NCBI RefSeq assembly: GCF_030272615.1
Contig: NC_081410.1
Coordinates: forward strand, 254,061,533 to 254,125,532
DNA: 64,000 nt
From: Cryptomeria japonica
Taxonomy: Eukaryota; Streptophyta; Pinopsida; Cupressales; Cupressaceae
Direction of reading: 5' to 3'
Below the pieces are notes generated by a model, which worked only from the letters and a program-made list of their open reading frames with translations, was not told the origin of the DNA and did no database searches. Within the stretch, counting starts at the first letter, position 1, and every line of letters begins with the position of its first letter. A program made the translations under genes and the position numbers. Positions 23,128-35,514 of the stretch are shown piece after piece.

Positions 23128-24895
23128 TTACAAGAAAATTAAAAACTCTTCATGGTTTCCTCTGCATTCTACACCAAGAGCATCATTGCCTTGGCCGCTT
23201 CCCTCAAGTCGGTGTTTTCCTGAACAATCTAACTCTTTCATTTTCGTGTCCTTCTCAGCAGTAGTCTGCCTAGTTCTGTGCCTAGGGGTCTGGTGGGTTA
23301 GGTTGGAAGTTGGAGCATTTTCTATAATTACCAGGTTCTTCTCCTGGTTTTTCTTTTCCAGATGATCCACCAGCGCATTCATATTTTGGGAAGAAACTTT
23401 AAGGACCTGGAGGTTGTGGTTCATAAGGTTTTTCAATGCTTTCTCATTACGAGCCATCTGGGTGTTGACGTTGTCTTTGTCCTCCTCCACCTGTTCTTTC
23501 ATGGTTTTAATAACATCCTCCAAATGTTTCAGGTCACCTTTTATCAGATCTTTCTCCAGCCAGTCCTCCATTTCCATTTTCTCCTCCGCTTCACTGTTTT
23601 CCATCTCCTCGTTCTGTTTCCCAGAGTCAGACATCTTAATCAGCTTATTGATCTTATCTTCTAGCTCCCTTTGCTTACCCTGCATGCTGGTGATGTTTTC
23701 AATAACCCACTTCTGAAAATTGAAGAATTCAAGGATGCAATTGCGAGCGGTGTCCAGGATGGTATCCGCAGAGTCCTTGCTCTGTTAAGTCTCCTTGGCA
23801 TTAGGGTTATCACCCTCCTTAGGATTCAGAGCCTCATTCTCACTTTTCGAGCCCTTAGGGTTGGAGTGAAGATTCTCAGAATTTCCCCCTTCCTCCCCTT
23901 CACCATAATTCTCCTCCTTGTTAGGCTCCATTTCAGTATCAGTGTCCTTATCCTTTCCCTCTTCTTCATCACAATGCACATCCTTTTCTTCATGCTCTAT
24001 TTCAAACTTCCTTTTTTTATGGGTAGGGGTGCTGGGCTCCCCATTCGAATCATAATCTTTGCATTTCTTAGATATCTGAGCATTGATGATCAAAGGATCA
24101 TCCTTGGTTGCCCTAGCCTTATCCTTAATATATTCATAAATAAGTAGAATGAGTCCCTGGTGTGCTAAAGGATAAGAGCTGGGCTTTTTGGCATGGTCGG
24201 CAAGGCTCTCGTTTAGAGAGGAGGCTAAATAGAAGGGCAAGGATATTTTAGCCCCATGGCGGAAGTGGTTCAGGATAGCAAAATGATAGTTATAAATTTT
24301 TGTAAATCTGCCATCCATAGTCAAATATTCCATTAAAGCCCTAAGAACTTTTTGCCAGAAAGGCTTTACCTGTTGGGGGGTGTGGTATGATATGTCTCGC
24401 CAGGTTGCCCTTCTCATCCTCCATCTTAGGGAAATTTTTGAAAGCCTCAACGGCATACTTCCTATCCCTATAGAATTTAGTCCCCTCCATCTTGAGCCCC
24501 GTGACCTCCGCAATAAAATTTTCATCGATTTGCCAAATCTCCCCAAACAGGGTAGCCCTGTTGTTGCTCCAGCTTTTAGCGAAACCGTAAGACACAGAGT
24601 TTCTACTACCATGGAGCTTCTCCATATAATCAATGAAGCCGTGTCTGTGGAGCCTTCTCCAAACCTTTCTTTCGCTCTTCCAATTCTCACAACCTGAAGG
24701 CTCATTCCTATTTAGGTTACCACCCATTCTGATTTCCAGGTAAAGATACCCTCTGCTGCAATTCTCAATTTGCGGATAAAGCTCTGAAAACTTGTTATTT
24801 CTGGTTTCCCCGTGTAAAGACTCTTTCGCAGTTTTGAGATTGCTACTCATGTCCACACAAACCCAACTATTATTACTATTATCTTTCACACACAT
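23128..24895 (-). pseudogene. accessory ORF3 downstream of LINE RNase H (unknown function)
   Basis: It lies in the same orientation, about 100 bp after the RNase H stop and before the LINE 3' end. The N-terminal part (24341-24895, true ATG) has an aromatic segment, then the motif GEIWQIDENFIAEVTGLKME (residues about 119-138). After a one-base frame change at an A5 run near 24345 it continues FTKIYNYHFAILNHFRHG and a helical stretch ending QGLILLIYEY. A basic THKKRKFE and a long Glu/Asp-rich part follow. After a single TAA (23785) a ~185-residue charged coiled coil (23128-23685) completes about 590 codons. I do not recognise the family with certainty; it resembles plant retroelement accessory proteins of the 'plant mobile domain/putative plant transposon protein' type. 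Canonical L1 elements place ORF1 upstream and end after RNase H, so this arrangement is odd. Confidence 0.7.
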
Positions 24896-24995
24896 ATGAT
24901 CTTGGTTATGATGTCAAGAAACACTCATCATTTGGCAGTTAATCCGCCCCCAAAATTTGTCATTGGTACTCGTTCCCCAGAAATAAATCATGAGA

Positions 24996-27900
24996 TTAGC
25001 TTGATCCATTGAGGCGATCAAAGTATAATTGCTCCTTTATCTCCCGCTTGATGTGATTTTCTCCTATATATTTGACATCCTTCTCCAAATTGACCCCTTC
25101 ATTGGCAAGGATATCTGCAACCTTATTGCCCTCTCTAAAGGTATGAGTTATAATAATGCTAACATAGTTATTTAGAATATCTTTAGCATTTTTAATTAAA
25201 TTGGCAATATTCCAGGAAACAAAACTAGTACCTTTAAGGGCTTGTATGATGTTTACAGAGTCCCCTTTGAGCCAATTTTTTTTGAATTTGAATTCCTGAG
25301 CTAGCTGGAGGCTCTTTAGCATTGCCAGAGCTTCAGCCACATGGTTATTTTTGGTTCCAAAAGGAGAAGCAAAAGAAACAATGCAAATTCCTTGAGCATT
25401 TCTAATAACTCCCCCTCCACCAGCCTTTCCAGGGTTCCCTTTAGCTGCCCCATCAAAATTAACCTTTATCCAGTCATAATCAGGAAACCTCCATACAATG
25501 TTATCTCTCTTCTTCTTATAGTCCGATCTGTAGATCTTATGTATTAGGTTCCATTTAGTAAGGATGTCTTTTTCCATATCATTCATATCTGTAGTAGACC
25601 ATTGCTGATTATTCTTGTGAGGAATGTTGATGTTCTCCTTTATAGCCCTGCATATTTTTTCAAAGACCACCTGAGTATTACACTTAACTTCCCTAAATAT
25701 CCTGTTATTCCTTTCTTTCCAAATGCCCTAGCATATCATGGGGAGGGTCAAAGACCACAGGTTCTTGATGATTTGGCATTTGGTAGGAAAACTCCATTGC
25801 CAGATGATATCCTTGATGCTCTTGTTCATGACCTAGTTAATTTTCCATTTTTCCCACACTTTGCACCAAATATCCCAGGTGAAGGAGCAGTGGAAAAATA
25901 TGTGATCAACTGATTCCCCCTCCTTCTGACAAAGCTCACATCTATTAGGGAATTTGAAACCCCTTTAGATTAAATTGTCAAGAGTAAGGGTGCTATTATG
26001 AGAAGCAAGCCACAAGAAAATGTTGACTTTAGGGATCAAGATGTTGTTCCAAACTTTGCTCCAAATGGGATTGCTGGTTTGAGAGAAAGTGTTTTTATAG
26101 GTAGAAGCAACCGTAAATTCACCTTTAGGATCACTTTTCTAGAGGAAAACATCATCATGGCTTTTGTTAGGAGAAAAGGACAACAACTCCTTCTGGAGAG
26201 AGGAAAATCCAGAATGGAGGTCATAAAGTCTAACCCACTTATTCTCCTTCCAATAGTCACATACCATAAGCCCAAACCTCCTTTTACACTCTTCAATAAT
26301 TTGACTGTTGTTTTGATCATAAAGGGCTTCATTCTTCATCCAGGGGTCTTCCCAAAACCTTATTCTGTCACCTTTTCCAAGGACCCATCCAGCCCCAACT
26401 TTTGCCACTTTTATGGATTTGGTAATACTATTCCAGATGAAGGATCTAGCAGGGATATCTTTAGAGTTAAGTATCCCTTGGATAGTCTGATTTTGAATGT
26501 ATTTGTCAAACCAAATTTGATTCCAATCTTTCTTAGTGTCATAGGCTCTCCATAACTGTTTGGCAAGAAGAGCTTTGTTAAAGGTTTTTATAACTTTAAT
26601 CCCCAACCCTCCTTTGTTCTTTGGTCTACACACTTTGTCCCAGGCAATCAAAGGTATTCTCTTTTTTTCTTCCACTCCTGACCATAAAAATCTCTTCTGG
26701 ATTCTTTCCATAGCTTCAACAAATTTAGCCGGAATACCAAATAGGCTGAGGGCATAAACAGGGAGATTTTGAAGAGTAGCTTGAAGGAGCTGCATTTTCC
26801 CAGCCTGAGATAACATTGAGCCTTTCCATCCAGCAAGTCTCTTATTAATTTTATCAATGAGCATATTCTAGAAGGAATTTGGGGGGGTTAGGGGAGCTAA
26901 CCCTAAAGGAAGGCCCAAATAGGTGGAAGGGAGCATTTCCACTTTGCACCCAATAATGTTAGCAATTTTCTGTTGTCTTGTAACTGGAGTATTGAGGAAG
27001 TACATAGCCAATTTGTCCCAATTAACTTGCTGACCAGTTGCCAAAGCATAGGAGTTAAGAGTTGTTTTGAAGGCATCAGCCTCCTTGACTGAAGAATATC
27101 CCATGAGGATAGTGTCATCAACAAATGTTGGTGAGTGCAAAAAACATTAGCAGAGGAAGGTTGAAGACCTTTGATAGTTTTGCTTTGTTTCAACTTATGA
27201 ATCAATCTGCTCATACTTTCAGCCAATATGGTAAAAAGGATAGGAGATATGGGATCTCCTTGTCTTAGCCCTCTTGAAGTTTTAAAAAAATTTGTTGGAG
27301 AACCATTAACCAAAATAGAGAACATAGGAGTAGTGATTAGTTCTCTGATTATTTTGATAATCTTATCATCAAAACCAAAAGCCCCCATGATTTTAAAGAG
27401 AACATCCCACTCAACTCTATCATAAGCCTTTGCTAGATCCAGCTTTATCAAGAAACCTTCTTTTTTAGTAGCACTGAGGAAATGAATGTTCTCATGAACA
27501 AGAATGATTGAGTCCAGGATCTGCCTACCAGGAACAAAGCCTTTCTGCTCCTCAGATATGATGAAAGGAAACACTGCCAAAATTTTAGTGGTCAAAACTT
27601 TGGATATAATTTTGTAGAAAGAGTTGCAAAGGCCAATTGGCCTAAATTTTTCCATAGAATCCGCCCCAGCAACTTTGGGGATTAAGGCTATAAAAGTGGA
27701 ATTAAGTTCCTTAAGGATTCTTCTGGATACAAAAAATTCTTTAACCGCATTAACCGTATCCTCCCCCACAATATGCCAGAATTCTTGGAAGAAGAACATA
27801 GGGAAACCATCAGGGCCCAAAGCTTTATCCCCTTGAAATGAGAAGACGACTTTTTTTATTTCTCCAGTAGACAGGATAGCAGTAAGGGCCTTATTTTGAA

Positions 27901-28635
27901 TAGGGTTAATGATCTTAGGAATAATATTAACCAAATTGAGTTGATGGGTCTGATCAATGTCCTTGTTACTAGAAAGGAGCTGCTTGAAGAATCTGACAGC
28001 TTCATCCCTGATTTCATCCTTATTAAGCAGAGTGCTATTCTCAATAGTCAGTCTTGTGATTCTATTTGTAGCCTTATGTTTTAGAGAAGTCATGTGGAAA
28101 AATTTAGTGTTTTTGTCCCCTGCCTTCAGCCATATAACCCTAGATCTTTGTCTCCAGTATATTTCTTCCCTAGAAATAATGTTATGGATGTTGATTAGGA
28201 CCTTATCTTCCATGGCTTTGGAATTCTTTTTGTAGCCTTCTTTCTGGATTGAATTTTGTATCTGGTCCAATTCCTCCTTTAATTTTTTCTTTGAATCAAA
28301 GATATCACCAAAGACCTTCTTGTTCCAGGTCTTAATGTTGGTTTTGATATTTTTAAGTTTTTTGGCAACTTTATACATGGCAGCTCCATTAACATCAAGA
28401 TTCCACCAGTGAGCAATGGATTTTTCAAGATTAGGGTGGGAGGTCCACATCTTTTCGAAATGAAAAGGGAATCTCTGATTATTCTTAGAGTTCTCAGCAA
28501 CAAAAGAAATGGGATAATGATCTAACCCAATTCTATTAATAATAGAAAGGGAGCATCTATGAGAAAGAATCCAATCATTAAAGAGAAGGGATCTATCAAG
28601 TCTTACCTGGATGAGATATTCACCATCTCTTCAAT
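24996..28635 (-). pseudogene. LINE ORF2: endonuclease tail, RT, zf-RVT, RNase H
   Basis: The endonuclease tail reads IGLDHYPISF (about 28500-28540), then FEKMW. The RT (about 28450-26140) shows ALGPDGFP, FRPIGLCNSFYKII, motif A LIKLDLAKAYDRVEWD, motif B SRGLRQGDPISP and, in a shifted frame, motif C PTFVDDTILMG (26868-27140). The frame break lies at a T6 run near 27140. The thumb continues at 26139-26864 (LAGWKGSMLSQAGK and RIPLIAWDKVCRPKNKGGLG). A zinc-binding region (CELCQKEGESVDHIFFHC) lies near 25870-25960. RNase H (24996-25670) has VNFDGAAKGNPGKAGGGGVIR, a conserved E in HVAEALA, and GDS. One frameshift inside RT and others before the zinc region and near 25730 make it dead. Confidence 0.9.
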
Positions 28636-29872
28636 TAAACCCTACCTGTTGATTTGATAAACCCTAACCGATTAAGTTTGGTGAATTGGTTGTATTGGTT
28701 TATGATCTAATGATAAGCGGTAATGATTATGACATGTATGCATGTTGGATGAGAAGAGTTTCAAAGTGTTTTTGGCGCATTAAGATAGAGGTTTTTATCT
28801 TGGGAATGAGAAAGTATATTGCATGTAATGCAAACTGTGTGATGAGTTACTGAGTTCGATGAAGCAGTGATCAAGGAGTGGTCAAGGCTATCTTGAATGA
28901 TGTGCATAGATTGTTATGTAATCCAGTGGTCATACTTGAACTGATTTGTTTGTAATCTCTATAAGAGAATTAGGTTTTTGTTGTGTTACCGACCTAGTGA
29001 TATGTTTATAAGGTCGATGAGTTGTTTTCTTTCAGAGTTGGCAAAGTTTTAGTTGAGTGTGTGGTTGTTGAACTGGATGATGTATCTGCAGTTTGTGTAA
29101 AGGTAGATAGGAGCATGAAAAGGATCTGAACAAGCAAGTGTAGTGCTATTCAAATAGATCAGCAAACCCCTATTGTTTTCTAACAATTACAGCAGTAAAA
29201 TCCCCTAATCAGGTAAGCTCTAACAAGCTTAGTGTTATTCAAATCCTCTAACCAAGTGGTCCATTAGCTTGGATTTAAAATCCTCTACCGAGGTTACTCC
29301 TCATAGGGTATTGCTTCTAATAGGGCATTATAGTCAATCCCTTAACCGAGTGGTCCATAACACGATCTGTTCTTAACAAGACTTTTTGTAAAAGCTTTAA
29401 CAGGCTTGGCTCCTAACAGGGTGAACTTCAGAAGAGTTTAGATAGTTAACTTGTGAGTTTCATCTCACCGTGCTTTTTCCCATTTGGATTTCCACGTCAA
29501 AAATATTGTCAACTGGTGAATATTTTTTGTGGTTATGTTTACTATGGTTAAATTGCTTAACTACTTAATCCACTTTTGATATGTTATGATAACCGACAAC
29601 AATCTAAAATGAGGTTTTACTTATGTCAGTAAAGTAGTTGGATGTTTGTGAAGTTTCAAGTTGTTTACTGTTAATATGTTGTAACAGTCAACCAATTTAT
29701 CTTGACAGTGATATTGCATTTATAGTTCAGTGGTTTAACTTGTTAGCTTAGAGTTTTCTTTGAGAGGTTGATTATGAGATTTGTGAAAGTTAATGTCAGT
29801 TTTTCTATATACTGATTCATCACCCCCTCTCAGTAGTTGACCGAATCCTTATTCTTTCATCATACCATCAAT

Positions 29873-29884
29873 TTGTATCAAAGC
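29873..29884 (+). promoter_or_regulatory. primer binding site of copia 1
   Basis: TTGTATCAAAGC, two bases after the LTR end, matches the initiator-Met PBS TGGTATCAGAGC at 10 of 12 positions. Confidence 0.75.
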
Positions 29885-29940
29885 TTCTCAGGTCCTCTAA
29901 GGTCTAAGCATAACAACTTGAGGTAAAAATCTTGTAGAAC

Positions 29941-30822
29941 ATGATGAAGAAGGAAGGTCCGAAGTTTAATAGAGAGAACTATATAATATGGAGTGATAGA
30001 ATGAAAATTTATATTAAGAGTCTAGGAAGTCAATATTGGGAACATGTTGATACTCAATATGTTGCATGTAGTGGGATTATGACTGATGATCAGAAGAAAG
30101 AGCAACAAGAAAACAATCAAGCATTGGAGGCTATTATCAGTTCTTTGTCTGATGCAGAGTATGTTGATGTCCATGGTCTGGAGACTGCATATGAGGTATG
30201 GAAGAAACTTGAATAGATTTATAGTGGTGATGAACATGTGAAGATTGCCAAAGAAGAGAGTCTAAGAGGAAAGTTTGATGACATGTGGATCGCTGAAGAT
30301 GAGAATATACAACAGTATGGTCAAAGGATAAAAGAGATAGTTGGTGAGATCAAGAGTGCTAGTGGTAAAGTGGAAGATGCCACAGTGATTAGTAAGGTGT
30401 TGAGAACCCTGCTACTGGTCTACGCTATCCGAGTTGCAACCATTCAGGAGCTAAAATATATTGTCAAAACTAAGGTAACCCTTGACTCCATCATTGGTAA
30501 GCTTACTACTTTTGAATTAAATGGTTATGATGGTAGTGTTCAGAAATCTGAATCTACATTTAAAGCTTCAGTTTCTAACCCATCTATGAGGAAAAGTAGA
30601 GATGTCAGTCACAGTTATAAATCTAGATCTAGTAGAGAAGTTGATGATGAAGACAGTTTGGTTGAACTTGAAGCATTGTTGGCCAAGCGGTTGCCCAGAG
30701 GTACTGGTAAATACAAAGGTAAATTACCTTTGAAATGTTTTGCATGCAACAAGATTGGACACATTGCAGCTAACTATCCTAATGGTGATAATGAGCACAA
30801 GCGAGAGAAGTTCAAGAAGTAA
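29941..30822 (+). pseudogene. copia 1 gag
   Basis: The start is MMKKEGPKFNRENYIIWSDR, the usual N-terminus of a copia gag (UBN2-like domain). It continues AYEVWKKLE, one in-frame TAG (30214), then YSGDEHVK and SLRGKFDDMW. A Ser/Arg-rich linker precedes the zinc knuckle CFACNKIGHIAANYP (about 30738-30782), whose final cysteine is replaced by tyrosine. A lysine-rich tail ends at 30822. The TAG sits where a Q codon is likely, consistent with C-to-T decay. Confidence 0.88.
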
Positions 30823-33800
30823 AAAGGAAAAGGCAAAAGAGATTGTCTTATTGCAGTTGATGGTGGTATCATTGATGAGGAATCTGAGGGTGATTCTAAT
30901 GAAGACATTATTTTTGTAGCCATTAAAGAGGAGACATCTGATCAAAAGGCTTTAGTTTCTTACATGGATAATTTTGATGATTGGATCCTTGATAGTGGTT
31001 GTTCACATCACATGATCGGAGCAAATTTCTTTCTTTGAAGGAATTTTATGGCGGAGTTGTTAGATTTGGTAATGACTCACCCTGCATGGTTAAAGGTAAG
31101 GGAACTATTTCTCTTAATGGAAAGAGTAGTGCACACGATGTCTACTGGGTTGAAGGACTAAAGCACAATATTGAGTGTTGCTCAACTCAATGACAGAGGA
31201 AATCCATTGGAGTTTAAGAATGGTATGTGTGTCGACTTGAATTTCATCCTTAGAATGCTACCTGCAACAAGTTAGTTTCACAAAATACAAATGGAAATGC
31301 TACAGGAAATCCAAACTCAACCAATGAAACTACATGAAACATATATGAAATAAAAACATTAATATTACCTTCATGGTTTATGTCTCATTGTGTCCTAACT
31401 CCACTATTCCTGGTTGTAGATGGTGTGCTCTCAGACAATGCACCGATAGCTTCCAAGATGGCATATGAAGAATGGACTGATAACTGATAGTTAACTGATA
31501 CTATGATATGCAATACTACATGATTATGCTAAAATGATAATTGCTATTTGCTTCAAGGTTAAAACTCACGGATGCATAAGTTTTACAAATGATTTGCTTG
31601 AAAATGCACTTGAAGTCTCTTGAAGTCTAACTTGAAGATTAACTCTCACAACTGAAGCTCTTGATTTTATAGACCTTAAGAGGATGAAATGATGCGGCTC
31701 AGATCAACAATCATGATTAGATCTATAGATTTGGATGGTTGTAAGAAAAGGTGAAGGTTGAGAGAAACGGGGAAGGAGAAGACAAGTGTCACTCATCTCA
31801 CCTTGACTGGGTTGCTGACTAAGGGAATCTAGGGATGGTTGGAGAAGATTTAGGCATGATAGGACAAGTGGACTCAAGTCCTTCCTAAGATGTAGGGGGT
31901 GTTGGAGAGAATATAGAAGATGGTTATGAAATATGTGTACATACACAATATTCATTGAATTTGGAGGTTGGAGATAAATGATGAATTAATATTTAAGAAA
32001 TATTAATTTCCTTAGCCACATGTTGGATGAGTTGGCAAAGTGAAGATGAAGTGGAGATGGAGGATGAGTTGGAAAAGGGGGATTAAATAATTAAGAAATT
32101 ATTTAATATTTTGAGACTATAGGACAAGAGAATAACTATTAAATATTAAATATTTAATTGATTGGAGGAGATAATTAAATATTAGATATTTAATTATTTA
32201 GAGGAATAGGATAGATGAATTAATTAATAAATTAGTAATTAATAGAAAGACACGAAATGAATTAAATAAATTAATCTTTTCAAATTAACTATTTAATAGA
32301 AGAATAATTATTAAATAAATATAAAATATTTATTTAATTGCTCATAGCCATTTTTATGTGTATACAGTATGTGCAAAATCTATGGGAGAAAAAGGTGAAC
32401 TGATTGCAACTGGCAAGAAGACTAAAGGTAACCTGTTTCACTTGAATCCTAAAGTCAACAACTATTTAATTGCTAAAGTAGATGATAGTTGGCTTTGGCA
32501 TAAGAGATTTTGTCATATAAATTTTGATAACATTGTTAAAGTGAGTAAGTCCAAGACAATGAGAGGTTTGCCTTAGTTGGACAAACCGGTTAATGCTCTA
32601 TGTAAGGAATGCCAATTGAGAAAGAGGCCATCCTCAACTTTCAAGAGAAATACTTTTTCAGCGAAACATCTGTTAGATTTGGTTCATATAGACCTCTGTG
32701 GACCAATAAGGACTAAAAGTATTCAAGGTGACAAATATTTTATGATCTTCACTGATGATTGCTCAAGAATTATGTGGGTCACATTCTTTAAGGATAAACA
32801 AAAGAATTTAATAAGTTCAAGGCATTCAGGGCCTTAGTTGAAAAGGAGAGTGGTAAGAAGATAAAGTGTCTAAGGACTGATCAAGGTGGTGAATTTACTT
32901 CTAAGGAATTCACTAGATTTTGTGAAGAAAATGGTATCAAATGACAACTTTTTGCACTGTGGACACCACAACAAAATGGTATTGCAGAGAGGAACAACTG
33001 GTCAGTTGTTGAAGCTGCTAGGTCAATGTTGATACAAGGGGGTGTAGCGAATTTTTTTTGGAGAGAAGCTGTCAGCACATCTATCTACACTATGAACCAA
33101 ATTTTGGTAAAAAGCGGTAAGGATAAGACTCCTTATGAATACTAGTATGGTAGATCACCTAATGTTAGTTATTTTAAGATATTTGGCAACAAATGTTTTA
33201 TTAAGAGAGGTGACTATGTTAGTAAGTTGAGGCTAAAAGTGATGAAGGTATATTTCTTGGTTACTCCACCAAGAGTAAGGCCTACAAATTTTACAACAAC
33301 TGGACACAAAGAATCATTGAGAGTGCTGATGTTCGAGCGGATGAGTATCCTGAAGTCTTAGGGGAAACCAGTGTGGAGAAAAAGGATGAAGATCCTTGCA
33401 TTCTATTTTTGGAACCAGAACCGTTGAAACCTGAAACTGGTAATGAGAATGTCGTTGTACCAGTTCAACCGGAACGGGTAGATTCAATAGAAGATGATGA
33501 CAATGAAGAAGAAGAACCTGAAGATGATGATCATGCTATTTTGAGGTATGTGAGACTCAATCACAGTCCTAACCAGATTATTGGAGATAAGGATGCTGGA
33601 GTGTTAACCAAAAGAAGAATTAGAGATAATTCTTGCATGATCTCCATTATTGATCCTAGAACTACTAAGGAAGCATTTGGAGATGATCATTTGGATTAAA
33701 GCTATGGAGGAGGAGCTTGATCAAACTGAGAAGAACAACACATGGACCCTAGTACGTAGATCGGTGAATAAAAATGTGATAGGTACTAAGTGGGTATTCA

Positions 33801-35161
33801 AGAACAAGCTGAATGAAGATGGTATAGTAGTCCAAAACAAAGCTAGATTAGTTTGTAAAGGTTATGCACAGGAAGAAGGAGAAGATTATGGTGAGACTTT
33901 TGCACTATTTGCTAGACTGGAAGGTGTCATAACTTTACTTGCATTTGCAATACATAAGGGATTCAAAGTATATCAGATGGATGTGAAGTCAACATTTTTG
34001 AATGGAATACTAGAAGAAGTATACATTGAGCAGGCAGATGGTTATGCTTTGACTGATGAAAAAGACATGGTATGTAAGTTGCACAAGGCACTATATGAGT
34101 TAAAGAAAGCACCGAGAGCATGGTATGAAAGACTTCATTCACACCCGATGAAGATAGGTTTTTAGAGAACCAGTGAAGACATCAACATATATCTCAAATC
34201 TGAAGGAGATAAAATACTGGTTAGTGAAGTGTTTGTAGATGATATCATATTTGGAGGCAATGATGACATGATCAATGACTTTGCAAATGTCTCTAGTGGG
34301 AGAGAGAAATTTTTTCATAGGCTTGTAAATTCAGCAAATGAAGAGTGGTATTTTCATCACACAGTCTAAGTATGTGAAAGAAGTATTAAAGACATTTGGT
34401 ATGAGTGATTGTAAAACAATTGGGACACCAATGGTTATAGGATGTAAATTGTCTAAGGAAGATGAATCCACATCTATTGATGAGATGGAGTATAGGTCAA
34501 TGATTGGGAAATTGCACTATGTTGTTCACAACAGACCAGATATAGCTCATGCAGTTGGTCTAGTTGCTAGATTTCAGAAGAATCCAAAGGAAACACATTT
34601 GATAGCAACCAAGGGGATATTCAGATATTGAAAGGTACTATTGACTATGGATTATGGTATCCATATGAAGGTAACTTTGATTTGAAGGTGTATACAGATG
34701 CAAACTGGGAAGGTAATGTTGATGATAGGAAAAGCACAATCAGTGGAGCATTCTTTCTTGGAGGAAGACTTGTTTTATGGAGTAGCAAGAAGCAGAGTTG
34801 TATATCACAGTCTACTGCTGAAGTTGAGTATGTTGCAACTTATATGAATTGTACCTAGGCTATCTGGATGAGGCACATTCTGGAAGGTTTCAAGATGAAG
34901 TTTACAGAACCTATAAAGATCTTATGTGACAATACCAGTGCCATAAATATTTCCAAGAACCCTGTTTTGCATGCATGAACCAAGCATATTGAATTGAAGT
35001 ATCATTTCTTGAGGGAAAAAGTGCAAAGTAAAGATGTGATCTTGGAGCATGTTTCTACCAAGGAGCATCTTGCAAATATCTTTACTAAACCTCTTCCTAA
35101 GACTACTTTTGAGTATCTTAGAAGTTAGCTAGGGGTTGTACCCCTTCATGAGGTGAATTGA
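30823..35161 (+). pseudogene. copia 1 pol: protease, integrase, RT, RNase H
   Basis: Protease: WILDSGCSHHM (about 30983-31010), then a frame change. A solo LTR interrupts the region between PR and integrase. GAG-pre-integrase: WLWHKRFCHINFDN and CKECQLRKRP (H-H-C-C). Integrase catalytic pieces: VHIDLCGP, RTDQGGEFTS and PQQNGIAERNN (D, D, E). RT: KWVFKNKLNEDG, VYQMDVKSTFLNG and VFVDDIIFGG. About 25 nt are missing just after FAN near 34287 compared with the second copy at 40440. RNase H: VYTDANWEGNVDDRKST, ending FTKPLPKTTFEYL and LGVVPLHEVN. At least eight stops or frame changes make it inactive. Confidence 0.88.
31228..32366 (-). mobile_element. solo LTR (gypsy-like) inside copia 1 pol
   Basis: The segment starts TGTGTCGAC and ends GTGTATACA. 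It is flanked by GTATG (31223-31227 and 32367-32371), and removing one copy rejoins the reading frame as NGMCKIYG. On the minus strand it has an AT-rich U3 (32080-32340) and a TATA box (TCTATAAAATC near 31667-31677), the layout of the gypsy LTRs at 5.5-6.8 and 10.2-11.3 kb. No internal region is present, so it is a solo LTR left by recombination. Confidence 0.8.
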
Positions 35162-35501
35162 GCATGATGTAGAGTACATCATTCTTGGAGCTACTTGCAA
35201 AATTTTTTAGCAGGATTGGTGTAGAAGTGGAGTTATTCCATAGGGGGAGCATCAAGTTGCAGGTCGTTGATGCTAAACAATGAAGTTTGATATTGCATGT
35301 TTTACTTTCACTTTGGCATTGTTGTCAAAGGGGGAGAATAACTATGTGATTATGGTGAGAAGAATTGTATGATTAATAGAGAGAAGATCTACAACCAGCT
35401 ACCAGTTGAAGACAAGGAGAGTACATGGTAAAATGTAAACCAAGATTCCTATTCATAATCATAGCAATCAACGTTATTGATATCTGTATTGCCATCAATG
35501 C

Positions 35502-35514
35502 CAAAGGGGGAGAT
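35502..35514 (+). promoter_or_regulatory. polypurine tract of copia 1
   Basis: CAAAGGGGGAGAT directly precedes the 3' LTR. It is the plus-strand primer; the same tract precedes the LTRs at 41792 and, on the minus strand, 58128. Confidence 0.85.

Larger units (their letters stand above)
22961..28635 (-). mobile_element. 5'-truncated LINE (L1-like) inserted in the copia 1 LTR
   Basis: It is flanked by the 12-bp duplication TAAACCCTACCT (22949-22960 and 28636-28647), which the intact 3' LTR carries once. The minus-strand 3' end reads …CTTAATCAAAAAT, a short A-rich tail. The content from 5' to 3' is the last ~60 residues of an APE-type endonuclease, reverse transcriptase, a zinc-binding RT-connection region, RNase H, and an extra long reading frame. 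ORF1 and most of the endonuclease are missing, as expected from 5' truncation during target-primed reverse transcription. Confidence 0.93.
22781..29870 (+). repeat. 5' LTR of copia 1, split by a LINE
   Basis: LTR sequence occupies 22781-22960 and resumes at 28648-29870 after the LINE and the second copy of its 12-bp target duplication. The tail has TTTTTCCCATTTGGATTTCC and ends …ACTGATTCATCACCCCC…ACCATCA, matching the 3' LTR. Confidence 0.92.

Noticed and set aside
23362-24697. Plus-strand frames of 100-158 codons
   Set aside because: They are antisense shadows of the LINE ORF3, with hydrophobic composition caused by the complementary strand.
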